A model generated the notes under the pieces. That model ran no database searches and was not told the DNA's origin. It was given only the letters and a program-made list of their open reading frames with translations. From assembly GCF_001436735.1 (NCBI RefSeq), contig NZ_AYZE01000014.1, forward strand, positions 249,409-313,408: a stretch of 64,000 bases of DNA, written 5' to 3'. Positions within the stretch are counted from its first letter, which is position 1, and every line of letters starts with the position of its first letter. Made by a program: the position numbers and the translations under genes. This document shows, piece by piece, positions 8,405 through 17,531 of the stretch. Source of the DNA: Liquorilactobacillus cacaonum DSM 21116. GTDB lineage: Bacteria > Bacillota > Bacilli > Lactobacillales > Lactobacillaceae.

Positions 8405-10141
8405 TTGAAAGAGAATACATTGAATTTTTCGATTGACAGTAGTGATATAAAAAAAAGAAGTGACACGATTACCAGAGGAGCTGATCGAGCACCTGGACGC
8501 AGTTTATTATATGCAACCGGACAAGTTAAGTCTCCAGAAGATATGAATAAACCATTTATTGCAATTGTTAATTCATATGTTGAAATTATTCCAGGACATG
8601 TTCATTTACGTGAACTAGCAGATATTGCAAAAGAGGAGATTAGAAAAGCTGGAGGAATTCCTTTTGAATTTAACACAATTGGAGTTGATGATGGGATTGC
8701 TATGGGTCACATTGGAATGCGATATTCCTTGCCAAGTCGCGAAATTATTGCTGATTCAGCTGAAACAGTTTTAAATGCGCATTGGTTTGATGGTGCATTA
8801 TTTATTCCAAATTGTGACAAGATAACACCAGGAATGTTGATGGCTGCTGCAAGAACGAATTTACCTTCAGTTTTTGTTTCGGGCGGACCGATGAAAGCAG
8901 GGCTAGATAAAAAAGGGAGAGCTACGACATTATCAACCGTTTTTGAGGCTGTGGGTGCTTTTAAAGATGGGAAAATGACTAAAGAAGATTTTTTAGAACT
9001 TGAACGAACTGCTTGTCCAACATGTGGTTCTTGTGCCGGGATGTTTACTGCAAATTCGATGAATTCATTAATGGAAGTATTAGGGATGGCACTTCCATAT
9101 AATGGGACTTTGCTGGCGGTTTCAAAAGAGCGAAGAGAGTTGGTAAGAGTAGCAGCTCGACAAGTAATCGAAAATGTAAAGAAAAGTCTGAAACCGCGTG
9201 ATGTGATGACAAAAGAAGCCTTTGATGATTGTTTTGCGTTAGATATGGCAATGGGTGGTTCTACTAACACGGTTTTACATACACTTGCGATTGCACATGA
9301 AGCAGGAGTGAAATATTCTCAAAAAGATGTAAATAATATTGCTGCAAAAACACCACATTTGGCAAAAATTGCGCCCTCATCTGCTTGGACAATGGAGGAT
9401 GTACAAAATGCTGGAGGAATACCAGCTATAGTTAACGAACTAATAGAAAAAGGTGGGATTCTTCATCCAGAAAGAGTCACAGTTACTGGTAGGACGCTAC
9501 GAGAAAATAATGAAGGGGCTAAAGTGTTAAATTCAGAAGTAATTAGACCACTTTCGAACCCATATTCAGAGGTGGGGGGACTTTCAATCTTATACGGGAA
9601 TATTGCTAAGGATGGTTCAGTAATAAAAGTTGCAGGAGTAGATCCGGATATTTCTAAGTTCACAGGTAAAGCAATTTGTTTTAGTTCACATGATGAAGCT
9701 GTGGATGGAATAGATTCGGGACTTGTAAAGGCTGGACATGTTGTTGTAATTAGATATGAGGGGCCAAAAGGGGGACCAGGGATGCCCGAAATGTTAAATC
9801 CAACTTCGCATTTAATTGGCCGTGGCTTAGGAAAAGATGTTGCCTTGATTACTGATGGCCGCTTTTCTGGGGCAACGCACGGAATATGTGTGGGTCATGT
9901 TTCACCAGAAGCAGCAGCTGGTGGAGAGATAGCGCTTATAAAAGACGATGATAATATTACAATTGATTTAGTAAAACGTACATTAGATGTTGATTTAACA
10001 AATGAAGAACTTGAAAAAAGAAGAAAAGAACTTAAACCATTCGTGCCAAAAGTTAAGAGTGGGTACCTTGCTAGATATCAATATCTAGTAACATCTGCAA
10101 ACACTGGCGGTGTAATGAAAGATGTAAGTGAATTGTTTTAA
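8405..10141 (+). CDS. ilvD: Dihydroxy-acid dehydratase IlvD
   Basis: Converts 2,3-dihydroxy-isovalerate or -methylvalerate to the 2-keto acids that precede valine, leucine, isoleucine and pantothenate. Near full family length. Cluster-ligand cysteines are seen in [12 protein letters not shown] and [12 protein letters not shown]. The PGHVHL segment and VSGGPMKAG resemble the Escherichia coli-type enzyme. The AGGAGG at 8392-8397 is only one base from the ATG at 8399 but 7 bases from the in-frame TTG at 8405, so the TTG is the likelier start. No other ilv/leu gene is adjacent. Transcription should be controlled by the leader-peptide attenuator upstream. The next gene is a BASS transporter, 21 bases on. 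Confidence 0.95.
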   Translation: MKENTLNFSIDSSDIKKRSDTITRGADRAPGRSLLYATGQVKSPEDMNKPFIAIVNSYVEIIPGHVHLRELADIAKEEIRKAGGIPFEFNTIGVDDGIAMGHIGMRYSLPSREIIADSAETVLNAHWFDGALFIPNCDKITPGMLMAAARTNLPSVFVSGGPMKAGLDKKGRATTLSTVFEAVGAFKDGKMTKEDFLELERTACPTCGSCAGMFTANSMNSLMEVLGMALPYNGTLLAVSKERRELVRVAARQVIENVKKSLKPRDVMTKEAFDDCFALDMAMGGSTNTVLHTLAIAHEAGVKYSQKDVNNIAAKTPHLAKIAPSSAWTMEDVQNAGGIPAIVNELIEKGGILHPERVTVTGRTLRENNEGAKVLNSEVIRPLSNPYSEVGGLSILYGNIAKDGSVIKVAGVDPDISKFTGKAICFSSHDEAVDGIDSGLVKAGHVVVIRYEGPKGGPGMPEMLNPTSHLIGRGLGKDVALITDGRFSGATHGICVGHVSPEAAAGGEIALIKDDDNITIDLVKRTLDVDLTNEELEKRRKELKPFVPKVKSGYLARYQYLVTSANTGGVMKDVSELF

Positions 10142-10162
10142 AATATAGGGGGAATGATTTGC

Positions 10163-11140
10163 ATGGCAAAAGTAGAAAAATTTGGTAAATTTGTAGGGAA
10201 ATATTTTACAGTGGCAATAGTATTTTGGGTAATTTTTAATTATTTTTTGCCCAAAACCAGTACATGGATTATTCCTAATATTTCTTATCTTTTGGGTGTG
10301 ATTTTATTTGGCATGGGTCTTACTCTAAGATTTAAAGATTTTGAAAGAATTGCAAAAAAGCCATTTCCAGTAATTGCAGGAACCGTCGCACATTATCTAA
10401 TTATGCCAACAATTGCTTGGGTTTTATGCCTGATTTTTCAATTAAAAGGAGCGACTGCTGCAGGAGTTATTTTAGTAGGGTCATGTCCTAGCGGAACCTC
10501 TTCAAGTGTTATGGCATATTTAGCAGGTGGAGATGTTGCTTTAGACGTTTCAATCGAAACTTTTTCGACTTTATTAGCTCCTGTGGCAATACCAAGTTTG
10601 CTATTATTATTTGCTGGAAAATATGTTGATATCCCTGCCTTTTCATTATTTTTAAGTACAGTCAAAATTGTTTTGGTTCCAATTTTATTAGGAGTATTAG
10701 TGCACAGTTTATTTAAAAATAAAATTGAATGGATAACCAAATTGTTGCCTTTAGTTTCGCAGTTAGCTATTTTATTAATTATCGGTGCGGTTATTTCAGC
10801 TAATCATGCAGAATTGTTGACGGCACAGACATTCTTAGTAATTCCCGTTGTAATATTGCATAACCTATCAGGATATGGGCTTGGGTACTTATTTTCAAAA
10901 TTAATTCAGTTAAAAACGCCACAAAGAAAAGCAATTACTTTCGAAGTTGGGATGCAAGATTCAAGCCTTGGTGCAACACTTGCCCTAAAGTATTTTGTAC
11001 CAGCCGCTGCAATTCCATCGACGGTGTTCAGCATCTGGCATAATATTTCTGGTTCAGTTTTGGCTGTAAATTGGAGAAATCATGATAGTAAAAAAAGTAT
11101 CAAAGAAAATAATGAAGTTGAAAAAATTGTGGTAGAGTAG
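10163..11140 (+). CDS. BASS-family (bile acid:Na+ symporter) transporter
   Basis: About 325 residues with some ten hydrophobic segments. Recognisable BASS features include the early GVILFGMGLTL, the SCPSGTSSSVMAYLAGGDVALDVS region and the late EVGMQDSSLGATLAL motif (the 'E..MQ' cation-site region). Known relatives move organic acids such as bile acids, pyruvate or, for PanS, ketopantoate. The spacing to ilvD and the lack of a terminator between them imply one transcript, so a branched-chain keto or dihydroxy acid is a reasonable guess for the substrate. An AGGGGGA site favours the ATG at 10163 over the one at 10154. Confidence 0.88.
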   Translation: MAKVEKFGKFVGKYFTVAIVFWVIFNYFLPKTSTWIIPNISYLLGVILFGMGLTLRFKDFERIAKKPFPVIAGTVAHYLIMPTIAWVLCLIFQLKGATAAGVILVGSCPSGTSSSVMAYLAGGDVALDVSIETFSTLLAPVAIPSLLLLFAGKYVDIPAFSLFLSTVKIVLVPILLGVLVHSLFKNKIEWITKLLPLVSQLAILLIIGAVISANHAELLTAQTFLVIPVVILHNLSGYGLGYLFSKLIQLKTPQRKAITFEVGMQDSSLGATLALKYFVPAAAIPSTVFSIWHNISGSVLAVNWRNHDSKKSIKENNEVEKIVVE

Positions 11141-11218
11141 TGAATCATTATGATTAAGCTAGCGAAAAGTAAATATCAACGGTAATGCAATAACTATCAG
11201 ATTTGAAAGTTAAAAAAG

Positions 11219-11276
11219 TAAGAGAACCCCATAAAATCATTTTTTAAAATTGAATTTATGGAATTCTCTTTTTTAG
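11219..11276. terminator. Bidirectional terminator between converging genes
   Basis: AGAGAA..CCATAAA pairs with TTTATGG..TTCTCT, with T's on both outer sides. It serves the ilvD-transporter transcript and the minus-strand gene at 11288-11479. Confidence 0.75.
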
Positions 11277-11287
11277 TTAAACGATAA

Positions 11288-11479
11288 TTAGTTTTTAAAA
11301 TTCTTTGAAGAGGGCTTCTTACCGTTAGGCATACTTTTCATATTTTTGCCCATTTGAAAACTAGGTTGTGAATTATGTGCTCCAAAGTAATATCCAATTC
11401 CACCACTTGTACCAGCTATTAGTAACACAATTGTTCCAATTAGTAGAATTTTTTTGGTTCCACGATCTGTTGCTGCCAT
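11288..11479 (-). CDS. Small single-pass membrane protein, unknown
   Basis: 63 residues. Short basic start (ATDRGTKK), one hydrophobic segment at about 11-32 (ILLIGTIVLLIAG then GGIGYYFGA), and a polar Lys/Ser/Asn tail with methionines (FQMGKNMKSMPNGKK). An AAGGAGG ribosome binding site lies 8 bases before the ATG, so expression is likely. I do not recognise a family. Inward-positive charges suggest the tail lies outside the cell, but the basic tail makes this uncertain. Confidence 0.65.
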   Translation of the reverse strand: MAATDRGTKKILLIGTIVLLIAGTSGGIGYYFGAHNSQPSFQMGKNMKSMPNGKKPSSKNFKN

Positions 11480-11654
11480 TTTGAATTCCTCCTTATATTT
11501 TATATAGTTATGATAGTAACGTAAGAAATATTTTTTTGTGAGGAGGAAATTTGGTTTTTTATTAAAAAAAATATGAAAAGAATGAATTTTTTGAGGGGTA
11601 ATCTAATTGGCGAATAGTGTATAATTGGTAGGGATGAAAGGAAGTTGATAGAAA

Positions 11655-11864
11655 ATGATGAAAATTTATTACAAGGCAGATTATGACAATAAAGAAATTG
11701 AATTTGAAAAACCAAGTGATTTTGTAGGAAGTTTACTTGTTGATGATCCAGAGTTGCAAGATGAGTATGAGGTGTTTAAGGTAACAATAAATGATGAGGA
11801 AGTAATTGATTTTGAAGGAAAGACAATCCTTGATTTGTTTAAGTATTATTGGGAGAGAGTTTAA
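11655..11864 (+). CDS. Small acidic protein, DUF4649-like (paralogue A)
   Basis: 69 residues, strongly acidic, no membrane segment. It is clearly related to the protein encoded at 12500-12700 on the other strand: both begin with KIYY, share LQD.Y.V.KVTI.D.E in the middle and end with a F.GKT..DL..YY pattern. From memory it resembles the small DUF4649 proteins of streptococci and lactobacilli; their function is unknown. An AAAGGAAG ribosome binding site is present. A TATAAT box lies upstream near 11619, without a convincing -35 box. Confidence 0.7.
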   Translation: MMKIYYKADYDNKEIEFEKPSDFVGSLLVDDPELQDEYEVFKVTINDEEVIDFEGKTILDLFKYYWERV

Positions 11865-12068
11865 ATATAACAGCGTGTGTGAGTACAGATTTTAGAATTA
11901 TATGTGTAGCGTTAGCACCAACACTTATTAATCTAAGAGTAATCTAAGAGGAATTTTAAAATCATTGGTTTGTTTAACTCAAGCACCAATCAAGCGTAAT
12001 TTAAAAGAACATCATATAATTGCTATGTAGTAAGCTAGTAATTCATTAATATGCTAGGAGTGGTTAGA

Positions 12069-12413
12069 ATGGATGAAACAAGCAAGTTAGTTCCAATCAA
12101 TATGAAGGAAATCGAGATAAAATTGGCATGGTACCTTTCTAATAATCGAATTGTTACCGAAAGAGAAGTGATTCTTGAGTCAATTCTTGAAAATATAAGG
12201 TCAATGATTGTTGATGAACTTGAAGGTCCTTATTGGGGAGCTGAATGGAAAGTTGATGATAAACAAATTTCAGTCTTAGATATTCTTGGCGAAGAGGTGG
12301 GAATTATTGTTCCCCAAGATGGTTCTTTTATAGATGAATTCAAAAATAATTCTCCGAAGCTAATTGATTATTTAAATGAAAAAGTCAAAAAAATTGTACA
12401 AAATAATTATTAA
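12069..12413 (+). CDS. Hypothetical cytoplasmic protein
   Basis: 114 residues from the ATG at 12069, chosen because a TAGGAG site lies 9 bases upstream; an ATG at 12051 is in frame but has no such site. The protein is acidic with no membrane segment or known catalytic motif. Notable stretches are ELEGPYWGAEWKVDDKQ and LGEEVGIIVPQDGSF. I do not recognise the family. It sits among other small genes of unknown function and ends at a shared convergent terminator. Confidence 0.6.
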   Translation: MDETSKLVPINMKEIEIKLAWYLSNNRIVTEREVILESILENIRSMIVDELEGPYWGAEWKVDDKQISVLDILGEEVGIIVPQDGSFIDEFKNNSPKLIDYLNEKVKKIVQNNY

Positions 12414-12430
12414 CTTTAGAGAAAATCGGT

Positions 12431-12498
12431 AAAAAAACGGTCATTATGTAATTTTTGGAGCACAACAAGCTTCAAACAATTATAATTGACCGCTTTTT
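12431..12498. terminator. Bidirectional terminator
   Basis: ACGGTCA at about 12437-12443 pairs with TGACCG(C) at 12487-12493, with partial extension of the stem inward and T/A runs outside. It separates converging genes ending at 12413 and 12500. Confidence 0.6.
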
Positions 12499-12499
12499 A

Positions 12500-12700
12500 T
12501 TAAGCATAATAATTATATAAATCAACAACTGTTTTACCTGTAAAACCTGTATCTTCCTTGTCATCAATAGTTACTTTTTGTACAGTATAGTGATCTTGAA
12601 GAGCAGGTACTTCCAGTTGTAAATTAGCAACAAAGGCGTCAGAATTCTTGAACTCCATTGTATGATGATCGCCATCAGCAGTATAATAAATTTTTAACAT
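12500..12700 (-). CDS. Small acidic protein, DUF4649-like (paralogue B)
   Basis: 66 residues, paralogous to the protein at 11655-11864 (about half the positions identical by eye, with the same length and the same start and end motifs). An AGGAGG-type ribosome binding site precedes the ATG. It is convergent with the hypothetical gene at 12069-12413. Function is unknown. Two copies of such a small gene within 1 kb, in opposite orientation, point to an old duplication with inversion. Confidence 0.7.
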   Translation of the reverse strand: MLKIYYTADGDHHTMEFKNSDAFVANLQLEVPALQDHYTVQKVTIDDKEDTGFTGKTVVDLYNYYA

Positions 12701-12784
12701 AATATTCCTCCTTTATTAATTTGATTATACAATAAAGTATCTGATAATTGTTTAATTTAGATTACGATTTGAAGTTAAAGAATT

Positions 12785-13135
12785 TTATTCCTCTGAAACA
12801 GTTTTAATGTGCCAATTCAATAAACCAACTTTTTTCATATCGACCCCAATAGTTTTGTTTTTAATGCCTGTTGCATAATGGTATATATTTTTGTCTCCAC
12901 CTTCAAAATCAGAGATATTTCTTACTCTTTCCTTTGAGCTTACATGTTTGAGAAAAGTTAGTGTTTTTTTATTAAGTACGATTTTTTGCATGAATTTTAC
13001 ATCATGTGTTTTAATAATGTTGTCTAGTTGACTATCTAGTGACAGTGGAATATACGAGCCAGAATAAAAGAAAAAAAATATTGTTGCCAAAATGGCAAAT
13101 ATGAAGAGTATAAAAATATTTTTTACCTTGGTCAT
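12785..13135 (-). CDS. Hypothetical membrane-anchored protein
   Basis: 116 residues. One N-terminal hydrophobic segment (about 6-26, IFILFIFAILATIFFFFYSG) acts as an anchor or uncleaved signal. The remaining 90 residues would lie outside the cell and are mixed polar (KKTLTFLKHVSSKERVRNIS, then YHYATGIKNKT). There is no lipobox. An AAAGGAAG ribosome binding site fits the ATG. I do not recognise the family. Confidence 0.6.
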   Translation of the reverse strand: MTKVKNIFILFIFAILATIFFFFYSGSYIPLSLDSQLDNIIKTHDVKFMQKIVLNKKTLTFLKHVSSKERVRNISDFEGGDKNIYHYATGIKNKTIGVDMKKVGLLNWHIKTVSEE

Positions 13136-13346
13136 AAAAATCTTCCTTTTTGCCTAAGACTATAGCTGAATTTCAAGGTAATGTAAAGAAGATAATTGAG
13201 TAAAGGTAAATAATTTATTTCAATTGCACTATATGATAATATAATTATTAGTAGTTCTTGGTTTATTGAGGTATGTAAGATGTTATTGCTTGAATTAGTA
13301 TAAAATAGGACAATTAGATGTTGTTATTAAAAAATGTGGGGAAAAA

Positions 13347-13769
13347 ATGAAGATTATAAATGTTGTTGGAGCAGCAATTTTAAAAGATAATAAAATTCTT
13401 GTTTCGAAAAGGAAAGAGGACAAAATATTAGGTAATTTATGGGAGTTCCCAGGTGGGAAAGTAGAGATAGGCGAAACTCCCCAAATGGCACTTAAACGTG
13501 AAATAAGGGAAGAATTTCATGATGAAGTTATTATAGGGAATCAAATAGGAGAGGCTGTTAATTTTACTTATCAGTTTGGAACTGTAAATTTGACTGTTTT
13601 TTTTGCTAGACTTAAATCTAATAACTTGGATTTAACTGTGCATAGTAAGGTTAAATGGAGCATCAAAGAAGATTTAATCAAATTTAACTGGGCTCAAGCA
13701 GATAAACCTGTGGTAGATGCGTTACTAAAAATTGATCTTCAGAAGGTATTTTTCAATGAAAATGGATAA
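13347..13769 (+). CDS. MutT-like Nudix (d)NTP pyrophosphohydrolase
   Basis: 140 residues with a complete Nudix box (GGKVEIGETPQMALKREI followed by REEF), preceded by the typical NLWEFPGGK. It is closest to the MutT/CTP-pyrophosphohydrolase group that hydrolyses non-canonical or oxidised nucleoside triphosphates. Its last 14 bases overlap the start of the PLD-helicase gene in another frame, and that gene's ribosome binding site lies inside this one. The two proteins are therefore made together. The pairing suggests a job in nucleic-acid quality control or defence rather than general housekeeping. Confidence 0.9.
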   Translation: MKIINVVGAAILKDNKILVSKRKEDKILGNLWEFPGGKVEIGETPQMALKREIREEFHDEVIIGNQIGEAVNFTYQFGTVNLTVFFARLKSNNLDLTVHSKVKWSIKEDLIKFNWAQADKPVVDALLKIDLQKVFFNENG

Positions 13770-16698
13770 GAAAAGTAGTATTGCTGTATCAACATACAAG
13801 GGTTATGTTGATAGGAATGGTGTTTCTAGAGATGATGTAAAGTCTTTTTTTTCAATTGATACTGAAGATGAGAATCTTAAACCTACATTACTTAGTAATT
13901 CAAATGAGGAGAATGTATGGGAAAAATTGCGATATGAATTAGAGACATGTAATGAATTTGTGTTTGCAGTTGCATTCTTTAGTGAGGATATTTTAGTGCC
14001 CTTTAAAGCAGTAATGGCTGATTTAAATGAATCTGGTATCCACGGAAGAATATTAACTTCAGATTATTTATATTTTAATAAACCTAAAGTTTTTAGAGAA
14101 TTAATGAAAATAGCAAATGTTGAGGTTAGAATTTCATCCAAAAAGGGGTTTCATGCAAAGGGGTACATATTTAATCATTCAAAAGAGTCCTATAAAACGG
14201 TCATTTTAGGAAGTTCTAATTTTACTGGTTCTGCTTTATTAAAAAATTATGAATGGAATTTAAAGTTTAGCTCTTACGATAATTCTGAATTGACTACACA
14301 GATTTTTGAAAATATTAATGAAACATGGTGTAAGTCAGTAGTTTTGTCTGAGAAGTGGATTAATGATTATCAAAAGACTTTTGATTTATTACAGCAAACA
14401 CAAAAACGCGAAATTGACAAAAGCACATCTACAAAGGAAGAAAGTTTTGATGGATATACGACAATAAAACCAAACAAAATGCAAAAAGACGCACTGGTAG
14501 AATTAAATAATATAAGGAAATCAGGCGAGAAAAAAAGTTTGGTTATTTCTGCAACAGGTACAGGAAAAACATATTTAGGTGCATTTGATGTAAGACAGTT
14601 TAATCCCAAGAAGTTTTTATTTATTGTACATAGGGAACAAATATTAAAGAAATCTATGAAAAGTTTTATGGAAGTTATTGGTGGACCATCTTCAAATTTT
14701 GGTATATTGTCGGGAACAAAAAATGAGACATACGCAAAATATCTTTTTGCAACGGAACAATCACTTGCTAGGGAATCTAATTTGAAACAGTTCAGGGTAG
14801 AAGAATTTGATTATATTTTAATAGATGAGGCACATCGAACTGGTGCAAAATCATATTTAAGAATACTAAATTATTTTAAGCCAAAGTTTATTTTAGGTAT
14901 GACTGCGACTCCTGAAAGGACTGATGATTTTAATATTTTTGAACTATTTGACTATAATATTGCATATGAGATTCGCTTGCAGGATGCATTAAAAGAAGAA
15001 ATGCTTGTGCCTTTTCAATATATTGGTGTGAAAGATTTTGAAGTAGATGGTAAAAGAGTGGATGACAATAGTTCTTTGAAATATTTAGCTTCAGAAGATA
15101 GAGTTAAATATGTGCTGGACCAAGTCAATTATTACGGATTTTCCGGTGCCACAGCAAAAGGTCTAATTTTTTGCAGTAGAAATGAAGAAGCACAATTGCT
15201 TGCTGAGCAATTAACAAGAATGGGACATCCTACGCAGTCTTTGAGTGGTCAGAATAAAATTCAAGAAAGAGAAGTAGTAGTAAAAAAATTAGAAACAGGT
15301 GAAATAGAATATATAACGTCTGTAGATATATTTAACGAAGGTATTGATATTCCTTGTGTAAATCAAATAATTCTTTTGAGAAGTACGCAATCAAGTATAG
15401 TTTTTATACAACAATTAGGAAGAGGGTTGCGTAAATATAATGGAAAGGACTTTGTCACAGTTATTGATTTTATTGGGAATTATAAAAATAACTATTTAAT
15501 TCCAATAGCACTTACAGGTGATAAGAGTAGAAATAAGGACATAGCAAGAGAGAATGTAAATTTTCAACCAACAATTGGATTATCTACGATTAGTTTTACG
15601 AAAGTAGCTAAAGAAAGAATATTTGAATCTTTGAACAATATTAAATTGGACTCATTAGGGGATTTAAAAGAGGCATATTTTGAACTTAAAAGAATGTTGG
15701 GCAGGGTACCAATGCTTAGCGATTTTAAAAAGTATGGGTCAGTCGATCCTAATGTTTTTGCCGATAGTAAAAATTTAAAAAATTATTATGAGTTTTTGAA
15801 GATTGTTGAAAAATATAGGCCACTTAAAAGTGAATTGAATTCAAAATTAACAATGTTAACTAAAGAATTATTAAATGGGAAAAGGCCACATGAATTAATC
15901 TTGTTGAACTTATTATTGAAAGATAAAAAGGTAACGGTAGATAGATTTTCTAATGAAGTTAAATCATACGGGGCACAAATTAATCAGAGTGTTATAGAAT
16001 CTACAAAAAGGGTTTTGAGTTTAGAGTACTTTACAAAAACAGGACAAAAAAATTACGGAGAAACATCAATAGTGACATATAAAGAAAATTCATTTTTGTT
16101 AGACAACATATTTAACGACTTTTTGAAAGATGAAGTATTCAAAAAATTTGTTTTGGATATTGTACAGACAGGCTTGTTAAATGCTAAGGATTATGACTTT
16201 CATGAAGTTTTTACAAGATATAAAAGATATACACGTAAAGATGTAAGTAGATTATTGAACTTTGAAACTGATTGTACGTCTACAATTTATGGTTATAAAG
16301 TAGCGAATGACTGTTGCCCAATTTTTGTGACATATAAAAAATCTGAGGAAATTGGCGATAGCATTAAGTATCAAGATAAATTTTTAGACAGCAAAACAAT
16401 GAAGTGGTATAGCAGAAGTAACAGACAGATTCAATCAAAAGAAATTCAAAAATTGATTGAGGGCGTTTCAAATCTTCATCAAAAACGAAAAATTTATTTG
16501 TTTGTAAAAAAAGATGATGCTGAGGGACTAGGTTTTTATTTTCTGGGTGAATGTTTGATTGATGGTAGAACAATAGTACAAGAGGAATTAAAAATAGATG
16601 ACAGTACTAAAAAACCAATTGTTTCAATGAATTTAATTTTAGATAAATCAGTGCAATATCGCAGATTTCTTGATATAACAACTTCCATCAGTAATTAA
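13756..16698 (+). CDS. PLD-nuclease/SF2 helicase/DUF3427 fusion protein
   Basis: About 980 residues. An N-terminal phospholipase-D-type nuclease domain (about 20-200) shows HAKGYIFN and, 19 residues on, GSSNFTGSAL. A superfamily-II helicase follows: Walker A ATGTGKT near 266, DEAH near 357, GMTATPERTDD, and motif VI QQLGRGLRK near 552. The C-terminal 350 residues match the arrangement of DUF3427-type proteins. It would bind and move on nucleic acid and possibly cut it. AGAAGG at 13741-13746 supports the ATG at 13756; a TTG at 13732 is in frame but has no ribosome binding site. Only one HxK motif is obvious, so the nuclease may act as a dimer. It is AT-rich, which would fit acquisition. Confidence 0.88.
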   Translation: MKMDKKSSIAVSTYKGYVDRNGVSRDDVKSFFSIDTEDENLKPTLLSNSNEENVWEKLRYELETCNEFVFAVAFFSEDILVPFKAVMADLNESGIHGRILTSDYLYFNKPKVFRELMKIANVEVRISSKKGFHAKGYIFNHSKESYKTVILGSSNFTGSALLKNYEWNLKFSSYDNSELTTQIFENINETWCKSVVLSEKWINDYQKTFDLLQQTQKREIDKSTSTKEESFDGYTTIKPNKMQKDALVELNNIRKSGEKKSLVISATGTGKTYLGAFDVRQFNPKKFLFIVHREQILKKSMKSFMEVIGGPSSNFGILSGTKNETYAKYLFATEQSLARESNLKQFRVEEFDYILIDEAHRTGAKSYLRILNYFKPKFILGMTATPERTDDFNIFELFDYNIAYEIRLQDALKEEMLVPFQYIGVKDFEVDGKRVDDNSSLKYLASEDRVKYVLDQVNYYGFSGATAKGLIFCSRNEEAQLLAEQLTRMGHPTQSLSGQNKIQEREVVVKKLETGEIEYITSVDIFNEGIDIPCVNQIILLRSTQSSIVFIQQLGRGLRKYNGKDFVTVIDFIGNYKNNYLIPIALTGDKSRNKDIARENVNFQPTIGLSTISFTKVAKERIFESLNNIKLDSLGDLKEAYFELKRMLGRVPMLSDFKKYGSVDPNVFADSKNLKNYYEFLKIVEKYRPLKSELNSKLTMLTKELLNGKRPHELILLNLLLKDKKVTVDRFSNEVKSYGAQINQSVIESTKRVLSLEYFTKTGQKNYGETSIVTYKENSFLLDNIFNDFLKDEVFKKFVLDIVQTGLLNAKDYDFHEVFTRYKRYTRKDVSRLLNFETDCTSTIYGYKVANDCCPIFVTYKKSEEIGDSIKYQDKFLDSKTMKWYSRSNRQIQSKEIQKLIEGVSNLHQKRKIYLFVKKDDAEGLGFYFLGECLIDGRTIVQEELKIDDSTKKPIVSMNLILDKSVQYRRFLDITTSISN

Positions 16699-16786
16699 TT
16701 TTCTCTTAAGACATATTACTTTACACAAAATATATATTTTTATATACTATTCTTTGGTTATTTTTTAGAAAGAGGAGAGAGAATTG

Positions 16787-17440
16787 ATGAGAAAATACCT
16801 TGCAGAATTTATTGGAACATTTGTATTAGTTTTTGTGGGAACGGGAACTGTCGTGATTGGGAAGGGTGACCTTCTTGCGATTGCACTTGCCTTTGGACTT
16901 TCAGTTACAGTGATGGCCTTTGCTGTTGGCGGAATTTCAGGTGGTCATTTTAATCCTGGTGTTACCGTTGCGATGATGCTTAATAAGCGTTTAGATGTAA
17001 AGGATGGCATTTTTTACATTGTTGCGCAAGCTCTTGGTTCAATTGTTGCATCAGCAGTTTTATCGATTTATATTCATGCATTAGGACTTGTCAAAGATGG
17101 TTTTGGGCAAACTGATTTCACTAAACTATCGGCAATACAAGCTTTTGGAATCGAGACATTGGCTACTTTTATTTTTGTTTTAGTTATTTTAATGGTTACA
17201 AGCACCAAGTACGGTAATGCTGCATTCGCTCCAGTCGCAATTGGAATAACATTATCATTGATGATTATGGTTCTCCTGAATCTTACAGGTGCATCCTTGA
17301 ACGCAGCCCGTAGTTTAGGGCCTGCATTATTTGCTGGTGGAAGTGGTTTAGCACACTATTGGGTGTATTTGATTGCTCCCACTTTAGGAGCTGCGATTGC
17401 AGCATTTGTGGGTCGTATTTTAGGTAGTGAAGATAAGTAA
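16787..17440 (+). CDS. Aquaporin/glycerol-facilitator family protein with altered NPA motifs
   Basis: 217 residues with six membrane segments in the MIP fold (start YLAEFIGTFVLVFVGTG). The two pore motifs, normally NPA, read NPG (in GGHFNPGVTV) and NAA (in GASLNAARSLGP). The arginine after the second motif is kept. Short loops and the late HYWVYLIAP look more like the water-channel than the glycerol branch. The AGGAG at 16773-16777 supports the ATG at 16787. Single gene with its own terminator. The pore changes could alter selectivity, possibly towards small neutral solutes or gases; this is inference. Confidence 0.88.
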   Translation: MRKYLAEFIGTFVLVFVGTGTVVIGKGDLLAIALAFGLSVTVMAFAVGGISGGHFNPGVTVAMMLNKRLDVKDGIFYIVAQALGSIVASAVLSIYIHALGLVKDGFGQTDFTKLSAIQAFGIETLATFIFVLVILMVTSTKYGNAAFAPVAIGITLSLMIMVLLNLTGASLNAARSLGPALFAGGSGLAHYWVYLIAPTLGAAIAAFVGRILGSEDK

Positions 17441-17453
17441 AATTATATTAATT

Positions 17454-17499
17454 AGAGGTTTAAATCGAAAGTTAGCTTTCGGTTTAAACCTCTTTTTTT
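17454..17499 (+). terminator. Strong rho-independent terminator after the aquaporin gene
   Basis: AGAGGTTTAAATCGAAAG pairs with CTTTCGGTTTAAACCTCT around TTAG, followed by T7. Placed between converging genes, it may also serve the marR-like gene. Confidence 0.92.
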
Positions 17500-17531
17500 A
17501 TCAATATTCAACGTATATTTGGAAATAGTAA

